Source: an uncultured Lachnospiraceae bacterium (GTDB lineage Bacteria > Bacillota > Clostridia > Lachnospirales > Lachnospiraceae). From it: a stretch of 51,768 nt of DNA. The position numbers and the translations under genes are program-made. The stretch's first letter is position 1. Every line of letters begins with the position of its first letter. Where the stretch lies: contig CADANF010000016.1 in the NCBI GenBank assembly GCA_902789175.1, positions 1 through 51,768 of the forward strand, read 5' to 3'. Under the pieces are notes generated by a model. It was given only the letters and a program-made list of their open reading frames with translations, was not told where the DNA came from and searched no databases. Shown here one piece after another: positions 1 to 7,236 of the stretch.

Positions 1-1
1 T

Positions 2-1996
2 CCTGTAATTTATTATTTTGATGAAGAAGAACAGTGGCTTTATGAGTTGGAAACAACAGTTGAAGGGAACGTTGCTACTGCTGTAACAACACATTTTTCT
101 AAATATATTCTATTAAACAGAAAAAAATATGATGAATTCCTTGAAGGGGAATTTGAATGGAGAGATGATTGGGGAGAAGAAGGTATCTATAATTTGATTG
201 ATATTAAACTACTAATTGATGATTCGGGAAGTTTAAAAAGTAGATATGATAATGAGAGTGATATTGAATTGGAAGGAACGGATCCGGATAATAAAAGGCT
301 TGAAGCTGCTAGAAATCTTGTTGATAGAGCAGATGAAAACACGTACATAACGATTTATAAATTTGATGCTTTACTAGATGATATTTCAAATGGTCCAATC
401 AGGTGTGATGAAAATGGAAAAGAGATTTTAAAGGGCTATCTTCAATATCAAGAAGTGGAATCAGAATATGATAATGTTTCTGGAATTTTCGACTCTAAAG
501 GAAATACATATTTATATGAAGCACTTAATGAAGTTGTTGATGGTCAAATATTGTATGAAAATAAATATCCCAAAAGAGTAATAATTATTTTTACCGATGG
601 GGAAACTGAAGGTTGGATAGATAATGATCAGATAATACGAATTGCTGATCTGTTTGGAATAACAATATATACAGTAGGATTAAATGCCTATAATGATGAA
701 ACTATTAAAAAATATGAAGAAAAATGTCTTATTCCATTGGCAGAAAGAACAGGAGGAAAGTATTATTCAGTTTCAAACGCAAATGATATAACAGAAGTAT
801 TTAAAGAAATAATAGAAGGTATAGACATAGCTACTGATTCTGATAAAGATGGAATTCCTGATTCATATGAAGATGAAATGCTTATGTTTAATGGTAGAAA
901 AATAAAATTGGATAAGAATAGTCAAGATACAGACGGAGATGGTGTCTTTGATGGAAATGAAATTCAGTTAAAGTTTATATATAATAAAGATTTTACAAAA
1001 GTAAGTGTAATTGGAAAAGCATATTCTAATCCTTGTAATCCTGATACGGATGGCGATTTTGATGTAGATGGAATTGATCCAAATCCGACATCTTTTCAAT
1101 TAAATGGGTGTATGAATCAGAATATTATAAAGTTGGATCAATTAGCCAAAGATTATATTATTGAATCGCAATTAGAGATTGGTTGTATTGAAACGGATAT
1201 AGATATTTGGTTAGTATTCGATTTTTTAAGGCATTATAACAATAATTATAAAAAAAAAATATGGGATAAGGTAGGTGGGTATATCGATTCAGGTTTCATA
1301 GAGTATGTAAAAATGAATGATTATAGCTTGTACTACTACTTTCAAGAGCATAAGGATTATATTGCAAATGACGATGGAGAGACTGGAGATTTATATCATT
1401 TTGCAGCAACTATGACAGGGATTATTTACAATTCAAACTTATCGGGGGGAATTTCATATGGATTAACGCCAGAGAGCATTATAAATGCATGTAATGGATG
1501 GGCAGGAGATTTACAGACGGCGATGGTTGATGCTATATATGCAGTAGGTAATAATGCAGACTATAAAACTTATAAGGAAGCAATGGATTGTTTAATAGCT
1601 CCTAATGATATTGAAGAAGTATATAATAAATATTCTAGTTTGAATGAGCTGTACAAAAAAAATATTGATATTCATTTTAAAAGAGAAGATATGTATTCTG
1701 ATATAGATGCACATAACCTTTTTAAATTGATAAAAAACTATGGAACTATTGGTGCAGTAGAGGATTATTTTACTTATGGATATAAAATAAGGTTTTCTAC
1801 ATTTATAGAGAACAAAGATTTAATAAGCTTATCGAATGAAGTTTTGGTATACACATGGCCTAGATTTGGTATACATATTTGGCCTTTATTTAAAGATTAT
1901 AATGATGAAGCAATAGAAATGCCGGTTTCACTATCTATGGCAGCAAGAAATGCCTATGTTCAATACATATTTGGAAGGATAAAGGATGAAGAGTAG
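2..1996 (+). CDS. VWA-domain surface protein with thrombospondin type-3 repeats, 5' partial
   Basis: The reading frame is open to the left edge, so the gene starts outside the window; the TTG at 47 is not a credible start. About 664 residues are visible. A von Willebrand A domain comes first: the MIDAS motif D-x-S-x-S (DDSGS) is near visible residue 73 and FTDGE near 197. Calcium-binding thrombospondin type-3-like repeats (DSDKDGIPD, DTDGDGVFDG, DTDGDFDVDG) lie at about 279-365. The C-terminal third is not recognised; it holds LYHFAATMTG (about 464) and GWAGDLQT (about 500), a His/Asp-containing block that could be catalytic. VWA plus TSP3 repeats is typical of exported, adhesion-like proteins, so an extracellular location is inferred. 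The gene overlaps the next by 11 bp and is AT-rich compared with the housekeeping genes, which suggests acquired DNA. A polymorphic toxin is possible but unproven. Confidence 0.8.
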   Translation, partial: PVIYYFDEEEQWLYELETTVEGNVATAVTTHFSKYILLNRKKYDEFLEGEFEWRDDWGEEGIYNLIDIKLLIDDSGSLKSRYDNESDIELEGTDPDNKRLEAARNLVDRADENTYITIYKFDALLDDISNGPIRCDENGKEILKGYLQYQEVESEYDNVSGIFDSKGNTYLYEALNEVVDGQILYENKYPKRVIIIFTDGETEGWIDNDQIIRIADLFGITIYTVGLNAYNDETIKKYEEKCLIPLAERTGGKYYSVSNANDITEVFKEIIEGIDIATDSDKDGIPDSYEDEMLMFNGRKIKLDKNSQDTDGDGVFDGNEIQLKFIYNKDFTKVSVIGKAYSNPCNPDTDGDFDVDGIDPNPTSFQLNGCMNQNIIKLDQLAKDYIIESQLEIGCIETDIDIWLVFDFLRHYNNNYKKKIWDKVGGYIDSGFIEYVKMNDYSLYYYFQEHKDYIANDDGETGDLYHFAATMTGIIYNSNLSGGISYGLTPESIINACNGWAGDLQTAMVDAIYAVGNNADYKTYKEAMDCLIAPNDIEEVYNKYSSLNELYKKNIDIHFKREDMYSDIDAHNLFKLIKNYGTIGAVEDYFTYGYKIRFSTFIENKDLISLSNEVLVYTWPRFGIHIWPLFKDYNDEAIEMPVSLSMAARNAYVQYIFGRIKDEE

Positions 1997-2366
1997 AATA
2001 TATAAACTTACGATTGTTATTTTAATTATTATTAATATTTCGACATATATTTTAATGTTTATGAATTGGAATAATGGTTCAAAAAAATGTTGTGAATTTA
2101 TGTTTGATAATGAGAGATATCAAGTAGAATGTTATGAAAACGAATCATATAAATATCCATTAGGTTCTAGGAAAGCTTATGTAAAAGTTTATGACACAAA
2201 AGAAAGAAAAAGGATATTGTGTTATGGGACAATGATTAATAACATGGGGATGGGACTTGATTCTGATAATTTTAAGATAACGTACAATGCAGATAGAATT
2301 ATTGTATCATTCTGTGATTACAAGGATAGAGAAGTGGATAAATACACATTGATTTTAGATGAATGA
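1986..2366 (+). CDS. small membrane-anchored hypothetical protein A
   Basis: A 126-residue protein with one N-terminal membrane segment (about residues 8-26, rich in I/L/V/T) and a polar remainder predicted outside the cytoplasm. It starts inside the last 11 bp of the VWA gene, so the two are probably translationally coupled. I do not recognise a family. The C-terminal part has alternating hydrophobic/polar strands, with VKVYDTKERKR followed by FKITYNADRIIVSF. A similar order is seen in the next protein (ITVVDTKCNSKK, then IDFKDKYLNIIF), suggesting a diverged tandem duplicate. Its position behind a large surface protein would suit an immunity or accessory role; that is inference only. Confidence 0.65.
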   Translation: MKSRIYKLTIVILIIINISTYILMFMNWNNGSKKCCEFMFDNERYQVECYENESYKYPLGSRKAYVKVYDTKERKRILCYGTMINNMGMGLDSDNFKITYNADRIIVSFCDYKDREVDKYTLILDE

Positions 2367-2381
2367 TAAAAGGTGATTTTT

Positions 2382-2771
2382 ATGGAAGATAAAAAAAATA
2401 AAATTAGATGTATTGGTGCATTAATCATAATACTGATAGTTCCAAGTTTTTATATGCTTAATATTTATAAAGATAATCTAAGGAAAAAACAATGGATTAA
2501 AAAGTATAGTGATGATGGTGTGTATAAAATTGTTATATGTACTGTGGGACATATAGATGATTATGACGATGTTGTTGAATTAGAGATTACGGTTGTTGAT
2601 ACTAAATGTAATTCTAAGAAAAAATTTTATACATATGTGAATTTGTGGAAAATTAAGTATAGAGATAATTGTAGTATTGATTTTAAAGATAAATATTTAA
2701 ATATTATTTTTGAAGCTGAAGAAGATAATAGCAAAGATCAATTTAGAATTTATTATTCAGAACTTAGATAA
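2382..2771 (+). CDS. small membrane-anchored hypothetical protein B
   Basis: A 129-residue protein with one N-terminal membrane segment (about residues 10-27) and a predicted external beta-rich domain. I chose ATG 2382 because AAAGGTGA at about 2369-2376 gives a well-spaced ribosome binding site; the frame also opens at GTG 2373, but that codon lies inside this Shine-Dalgarno. It follows protein A after 15 bp, so the three genes look like one transcription unit. No family is recognised. The pattern of its C-terminal half matches that of protein A, which supports paralogy. The gene ends just before a long palindrome that may end the transcript. Confidence 0.62.
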   Translation: MEDKKNKIRCIGALIIILIVPSFYMLNIYKDNLRKKQWIKKYSDDGVYKIVICTVGHIDDYDDVVELEITVVDTKCNSKKKFYTYVNLWKIKYRDNCSIDFKDKYLNIIFEAEEDNSKDQFRIYYSELR

Positions 2772-2837
2772 CAATTTATAAATGACCTTAAAGAGAAAGG
2801 TTAAAAGAATGATAGTGTCATAAAGTTGACACAACCA

Positions 2838-2928
2838 GCTCCAATAGTATAAAAGATGCGAAAGAATCGTGCCAAAGGGCATTCTTAGCCCGCTGGCACG
2901 ATTACTTGAGCATCTACACTATTGGAGC
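2838..2928. repeat. long palindromic repeat, copy 1
   Basis: The outer arms GCTCCAATAG (2838-2847) and CTATTGGAGC (2919-2928) are perfect inverted repeats. Pairing continues inward with small bulges through AGATGC, AAG and AATCGTGCCA. The apex (about 2874-2892) holds its own GGGC/GCCC hairpin. The reverse complement of this element matches the element at 10820-10894 over most of both arms. It sits between the accessory gene patch and the cysE promoter. Confidence 0.8.
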
Positions 2929-2940
2929 ATTTGTTCGTCT

Positions 2941-2982
2941 ATTATATAACGCATCTAACTATTATATATAACGCATCTAACT
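2941..2982 (+). repeat. two-copy tandem repeat of 20-22 bp
   Basis: Two adjacent copies end in the same AACGCATCTAACT block and differ only by one TA in the AT-rich lead (2941-2960 and 2961-2982). A third partial lead (ATTATCTATT) follows and runs into the cysE promoter. No function is evident; slippage is a simple explanation. Confidence 0.7.
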
Positions 2983-2991
2983 ATTATCTAT

Positions 2992-3020
2992 TTGACATCA
3001 GCGATTCTTTAAGCTATCTT
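2992..3020 (+). promoter_or_regulatory. sigma-A type promoter for the cysE operon
   Basis: TTGACA (2992-2997) and TATCTT (3015-3020) are separated by 17 bp and lie 45 bp before the cysE GTG. The perfect -35 and ideal spacing make this the probable start of the cysE-cysS-mrnC-rlmB transcript. Confidence 0.65.
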
Positions 3021-3064
3021 TAACTAGTGGAATTTTGTCTATTAGAAAAAAGTAAGGTGATAAA

Positions 3065-3874
3065 GTGAATTTTTTTAAGTATTATAAGGAACAGGTTAAG
3101 GTTATAAGGGAGAGAGACCCGGCTATACATAGTAATAAAGAAGCCTTGCTTTACCCGTTTTTCTGGGCAATGTGGGCATATCATAAGGCTCATAAGCAGT
3201 ACCTTAAGGGGAATTATTATAAGGCTCGTAAGATCTCGCAAAAAGCAGCCAGAAAAACAGGGATTGAGATACATCCAGGGGCAGTTATTGGTGAAGGATT
3301 TTTCATCGACCATGGAAATGGAGTTGTTATAGGTGAAACAACCATCATTGGAAATAATGTAACCCTTTACCAGGGTGTTACCCTTGGTGGTACAGGTAAA
3401 GAGAAGGGAAAACGTCATCCTACCATTGAAGATAATGTAATGGTCAGTGTGGGAGCAAAAGTTCTTGGTTCATTTACTATTGGGGCTAATTCAAAAATAG
3501 GTGCAGGATCTGTAGTTATCAGAGAGGTTCCGCCTAATTCAACAGTAGTTGGCGTTCCGGGAAGGATTGTTAAGCAGAATGATGTTAAGATTCCTCGACT
3601 TGACCTTTGTCAGGTTGATCTTCCGGATCCTATACTTGCAGCCATCAATGCTCTTCAGCAGGAAAATGAAACCCTTAAGCTTGAACTTTCTAAGATTGAG
3701 GAAGAAGAGATGCTTCTTACAAAGATTGCCAAAGCAGTTGAAGATAAGGCAAAAATCAACGAAGAACATATTAAGAGCAATGAAGAATTAATAAGAAAAC
3801 ATGAGACAGAGATAAAAAACAACGAGGAAAATATTAAGAAAAACCGCGCTGATGTAGATAAGGAGAAAAAATGA
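3065..3874 (+). CDS. cysE: serine O-acetyltransferase
   Basis: Transfers acetyl from acetyl-CoA to L-serine, the first step of cysteine synthesis, in the cytoplasm. The N-terminal helical region leads into left-handed beta-helix hexapeptide repeats (about residues 70-170) with HPGAVIGEGFFIDHGNG and GVTLGGTGKEKGKRHP, the active-site and CoA-binding signatures of CysE. The GTG start has AAGGTG at suitable spacing. After the catalytic core (ending near residue 178) comes an unusual tail of about 80 residues that is almost all Glu/Lys/Asn, with heptad-like repeats (about 195-269), predicted coiled coil; most bacterial SATs end soon after the beta-helix. The stop overlaps the cysS start as ATGA, so the two are coupled, matching the conserved cysE-cysS pairing in Bacillota. 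Confidence 0.93.
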   Translation: MNFFKYYKEQVKVIRERDPAIHSNKEALLYPFFWAMWAYHKAHKQYLKGNYYKARKISQKAARKTGIEIHPGAVIGEGFFIDHGNGVVIGETTIIGNNVTLYQGVTLGGTGKEKGKRHPTIEDNVMVSVGAKVLGSFTIGANSKIGAGSVVIREVPPNSTVVGVPGRIVKQNDVKIPRLDLCQVDLPDPILAAINALQQENETLKLELSKIEEEEMLLTKIAKAVEDKAKINEEHIKSNEELIRKHETEIKNNEENIKKNRADVDKEKK

Positions 3875-5286
3875 AGATCTTCAATACTTTAACAAGAAAA
3901 AAAGAAGAATTTGTGCCAGTACAGGAAGGTAAAGCAGGTATTTATGTCTGTGGACCTACAGTATATGATTTCATCCATATCGGTAACGCAAGACCAATGA
4001 TCGTATTTGATACATTAAGAAGATACCTTGAATTCAGAGGATATGATGTAAATTATGTATCAAACTTTACTGATGTAGATGATAAGATCATCAAACGTGC
4101 TAATGAACAGGGAGTAGATTCTACTGTTATTTCTGAGAAGTATATTGAGGAATGTAAGAAGGATATGGAAGCCTTAAATGTAAGACCTGCCACAACTCAT
4201 CCTCAGGCTACAAAAGAGATACCTGATATGATTAAGATGGTGCAGGATCTTATTGATAAGGGTCATGCTTATGAAAAGAATGGAACAGTTTATTTCAGAG
4301 TCAGAAGCTTCCCTGAATATGGAAAGCTCTCACATAAGAATATCGATGACCTTGAGTCAGGACATAGAGATGAAAAACATGCACTTAAAGTAAGCGGTGA
4401 GTCAGAGAAGGAAGATTCTCTTGATTTCGTACTCTGGAAACCAATGAAGGAAGGTGAGCCTTTCTGGGAGTCACCATGGGGTAAGGGCCGTCCAGGATGG
4501 CATCTTGAATGCTCAGTAATGTCAAAGAAGTATATAGGTGGAACTCTTGATATACATGCCGGAGGAGAAGATCTTATCTTCCCTCATCATGAAAATGAGA
4601 TAGCTCAGTCAGAAGCAGCAAATGATACTACATTTGCTAATTACTGGATGCATAATGGATTCCTTAAGATCAATAATGAGAAGATGTCTAAATCTCTGGG
4701 TAACTTCTTTACAGTAAGAGATATTTGTAAGAAGTATGATCCTCAGGTATTAAGATTCTTCATGCTTACAGCTCAGTACAGAACTCCACTTAATTTTTCT
4801 GATGAGCTTATGGAAGTTGCTAAGGCAAGTCTCCTTAGAATCACAAATGCAGCAAAGAGCCTTAATGATGTTGTAACATCGGATAAGAAAGACGGAGCAG
4901 CATTTGACGATACAGCTAAGGAAGAACTTAATTCATATATTAAGAAATTTGATGAAGCAATGGATGATGATCTTAATACAGCAGATGCCATTTCTGCAAT
5001 CTTTGAACTGGTTAAATATTCCAATACAAAGATTAAAGAAGGTATCACATCAGAATATGCTTCAAAGTTATATGAAACATTAAAGACACTTTCAGATGTT
5101 CTTGGACTTAAATGTGAAGTTAAGGAAGAAATCCTTGATGCAGACATTTTAGCACTTATTGAAGAAAGAACAGCTGCTAAGAAGAATAAGGATTTTGCCA
5201 GGGCAGATGCGATAAGAGATGAACTTCTTAGCAAGGGTATCATTTTAAAGGATACAAGAGAGGGCGTTAAATGGCAGAGAGTTTAG
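3871..5286 (+). CDS. cysS: cysteinyl-tRNA synthetase
   Basis: Class I aminoacyl-tRNA synthetase that charges tRNA-Cys with cysteine. At 471 residues it has the usual length. The HIGH-type motif HIGN follows CGPTVYDF near residue 30, the KMSKS motif KMSKSLGN is near residue 270, and zinc-site residues are seen in CGPTVYD, WHLECSVMS and HHENEIAQSE. The C-terminal DALR-like helical region and the short tail typical of CysRS are present. It overlaps cysE by 4 bp and mrnC by 16 bp, so it sits in the middle of a tight operon that links cysteine supply to its use in translation. Confidence 0.97.
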   Translation: MKIFNTLTRKKEEFVPVQEGKAGIYVCGPTVYDFIHIGNARPMIVFDTLRRYLEFRGYDVNYVSNFTDVDDKIIKRANEQGVDSTVISEKYIEECKKDMEALNVRPATTHPQATKEIPDMIKMVQDLIDKGHAYEKNGTVYFRVRSFPEYGKLSHKNIDDLESGHRDEKHALKVSGESEKEDSLDFVLWKPMKEGEPFWESPWGKGRPGWHLECSVMSKKYIGGTLDIHAGGEDLIFPHHENEIAQSEAANDTTFANYWMHNGFLKINNEKMSKSLGNFFTVRDICKKYDPQVLRFFMLTAQYRTPLNFSDELMEVAKASLLRITNAAKSLNDVVTSDKKDGAAFDDTAKEELNSYIKKFDEAMDDDLNTADAISAIFELVKYSNTKIKEGITSEYASKLYETLKTLSDVLGLKCEVKEEILDADILALIEERTAAKKNKDFARADAIRDELLSKGIILKDTREGVKWQRV

Positions 5287-5666
5287 ATCCGGGCCTTTAT
5301 TCACCTTTAACTTTGGCTTATCTTGGGGATAGTGTATTTGATCTCTATATTAAGTCACATTTTGTAAAGGCTTCAAATAAACAGGTTGAGAAATACCATA
5401 AAGACGTAATAAATGTTGTAAATGCCCGTCATCAGGCCAGGTTCATGGATACTTACATGGACCAGTTAACTGATGAGGAGATAACGATATTTAAGAGAGG
5501 CAGAAATGCTTCAGTTCATACAAAAGCAAAGAATGCAACTATGGCACAGTATAAGAAGGCTACAGGTTTTGAGGCGCTGGTAGGTTATCTTTATCTTAAA
5601 GGAGATATGGAAAGGCTTCAGTGGATCGTAAATCTTATACTTAATATGCCTGATGCAGAGGAGTAA
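5271..5666 (+). CDS. mrnC: Mini-ribonuclease III
   Basis: RNase III-fold enzyme without a double-stranded RNA binding domain. In Bacillus the homologue matures the ends of 23S rRNA precursor. The 131-residue length and the conserved LAYLGDSVFDLYIKSH helix with catalytic Asp, and GFEALVGYLYLKGD near the C-terminus with the partner acidic residue, fit the family. The RGRNA segment (about residues 80-84) is also typical. It overlaps cysS by 16 bp and precedes rlmB by 3 bp. The order cysS-mrnC-rlmB is conserved in Bacillota, which supports the call. Confidence 0.95.
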   Translation: MAESLDPGLYSPLTLAYLGDSVFDLYIKSHFVKASNKQVEKYHKDVINVVNARHQARFMDTYMDQLTDEEITIFKRGRNASVHTKAKNATMAQYKKATGFEALVGYLYLKGDMERLQWIVNLILNMPDAEE

Positions 5667-5669
5667 TAA

Positions 5670-6533
5670 ATGGGTAGATTTGATTCGGATAATAGGGATA
5701 GAAGAGATAATAGAGGAAATAGAGACAATAGAGATAAAAAAGAATTTTTCAGATCATCTTCAAATGAATCTGAGGAAACAGAGCACCTTGAAGATGGCAG
5801 ATTTGTTGAAGGTAGAAATGCCATAACAGAAGCTCTTCGTGCTGGTAAGACAATTGATAAATTATATGTTCAGGATGGACTTCGTGATGGGGCTATCTCT
5901 ACTATCGTAGCAAAGGCTAAGAAGCAGGGAACATTTATCAATTTCCTTCCTAAGATCAAGCTTGATCAGATGGCTGGAAATAATAAGCATCAGGGTGTCA
6001 TTGCTGCAATCTCTGCTTATGAGTATTCAGAGATGGATGCTATCTTTAAGCATGCAGAAGAAAAGGGACATGATCCATTTGTATTTATCCTTGATGAGAT
6101 TGAGGATCCACATAATCTTGGAGCTATCATAAGAACAGCTAATATATGCGGAGCAGATGGAGTCATCATACCAAAGCATAGAGCAACAGGTATAACAGCA
6201 ACTGTTGTCAAGGCTTCGGCAGGTGCTATCAATTATACTCCTGTTGTAAAGGTTACAAATATCGGACGTACTATAGAAGAATTAAAAGAAAAAGGCATGT
6301 GGTTTGCCTGTGCTGATATGGACGGGGATACTATGTATAATGCAAACCTTACAGGTCCTATCGGTCTTGTTATAGGAAATGAAGGAGAGGGAGTTACACG
6401 TCTTGTAAAGGAGAAATGTGACTTTGTTGTTTCAGTTCCTATGGAAGGTGAGATCAACTCACTTAATGCTTCAGTTGCAGCGGGAGTGCTTGCTTATGAA
6501 GTAGTTAGACAGAGAAAAATGTCTAAAAAATAA
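5670..6533 (+). CDS. rlmB: 23S rRNA (guanosine-2'-O-)-methyltransferase RlmB, TrmH/SpoU family
   Basis: SAM-dependent 2'-O-ribose methyltransferase of the knotted SPOUT fold. After an N-terminal substrate-binding region (ending near residue 115) come the SPOUT motifs: LDEIEDPHNLGAIIRTA (motif 1, catalytic Arg), GLVIGNEGEGVTR (motif 2) and IPL-like VSVPMEGEINSLNASVAAG (motif 3). The 287-residue length is slightly above normal because of a 25-residue Asp/Arg/Asn-rich head made of DNRDRRDN-type repeats, which looks disordered and RNA-binding. It begins 3 bp after mrnC. YacO is the usual name of this gene in the Bacillus yac operon. Confidence 0.93.
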   Translation: MGRFDSDNRDRRDNRGNRDNRDKKEFFRSSSNESEETEHLEDGRFVEGRNAITEALRAGKTIDKLYVQDGLRDGAISTIVAKAKKQGTFINFLPKIKLDQMAGNNKHQGVIAAISAYEYSEMDAIFKHAEEKGHDPFVFILDEIEDPHNLGAIIRTANICGADGVIIPKHRATGITATVVKASAGAINYTPVVKVTNIGRTIEELKEKGMWFACADMDGDTMYNANLTGPIGLVIGNEGEGVTRLVKEKCDFVVSVPMEGEINSLNASVAAGVLAYEVVRQRKMSKK

Positions 6534-6559
6534 GTTTTGTCACTTAAATGGGGGGAGAT

Positions 6560-7165
6560 ATGACAGACTTTTCTAATTATTCAGATAATCAACTTATAAA
6601 AATCATAAGAGAAGGAAATTCTGACAGTGTCTATTGTGAGGAATTCCTTCTCAAAAAATATAATCCACTTATAAAAAAGGAGATACGTTTCCTGTTTCTT
6701 GTGGGAGCAGATACTGATGATCTGACTCAGGAGGCCATGATAGGTCTTTTAAAAGCAGTGAGAGAATATGATCTTGATGGAAGGGCTGAGTTTATTACTT
6801 ATGCTACTCATTGCATCCGTAATCAGATCAAGAGTGCTATCACTGCATATCAGAGAAAAAAACATACTCCACTTAATTCTTATATATCTTTATATTCCAG
6901 TAGAAATGATGATGAAGAAATGGCTCTTTCCGATGCTATTGGTGATTCAAGTCAGGTGAATCCGGAAGAACTCGTAATTAAACAGGAAAAATATGAAGAA
7001 ATGTTTTTAGCTATCGATAAAAAGCTTAGTCCTCTTGAAAAGAAAGTGGTAAGGCTTTATCTTGATGGCCTTTCTCATGCGGATATTGCTAAAGAGATCA
7101 AACGAACAGAAAAAGCTGTAAATAATGCTTTAACACGTGTTCATAACAAGTTGAAAGCAAACTAA
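6560..7165 (+). CDS. sigH: RNA polymerase sigma factor, SigH (sporulation sigma-H) type
   Basis: Sigma-70 family factor of about 201 residues. Region 2 contains YNPLIKKEIRFLFLVGADTDDLTQEAMIGLLKAVREYD followed by FITYATHCIRNQIKSAI, and region 4 is the helix-turn-helix LSPLEKKVVRLYLDGLSHADIAKEI (reported in pieces by position: region 2 about residues 28-92, region 4 about 145-195). I prefer ATG 6560, just behind a GGGGGAG Shine-Dalgarno at 6551-6557; the upstream in-frame ATG 6548 would use no ribosome binding site. Its place after cysS-mrnC-rlmB matches spo0H in Bacillus. SigH in spore formers drives early sporulation and stationary-phase genes; whether this strain sporulates cannot be told here. 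Confidence 0.85.
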   Translation: MTDFSNYSDNQLIKIIREGNSDSVYCEEFLLKKYNPLIKKEIRFLFLVGADTDDLTQEAMIGLLKAVREYDLDGRAEFITYATHCIRNQIKSAITAYQRKKHTPLNSYISLYSSRNDDEEMALSDAIGDSSQVNPEELVIKQEKYEEMFLAIDKKLSPLEKKVVRLYLDGLSHADIAKEIKRTEKAVNNALTRVHNKLKAN

Positions 7166-7188
7166 ACACAGTTTATACACAGAAATTA

Positions 7189-7197
7189 TGATATAAT
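7189..7197 (+). promoter_or_regulatory. extended -10 promoter before the EAL gene
   Basis: TG-A-TATAAT at 7189-7197 lies 40 bp before the ATG of the EAL-domain gene and 24 bp after the sigH stop. No good -35 is seen, which is common with extended -10 elements. It probably starts the EAL/AI-2E transcript. Confidence 0.5.
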
Positions 7198-7236
7198 AGT
7201 ACCGGGTTTTTATGTATTTATTGTGGAGGTAATTGA

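Noticed and set aside
47-1996. TTG at 47 as the start of the VWA gene
   Set aside because: The frame has no stop upstream to the window edge and the preceding codons (PVIYYFDEEEQWLYE) read as normal protein; the gene simply begins outside.
2838-2928. simple rho-independent terminator
   Set aside because: There is no T-run behind the stem, the stem is far too long, and the same sequence recurs at 10820 inverted; a terminator role may still be secondary.
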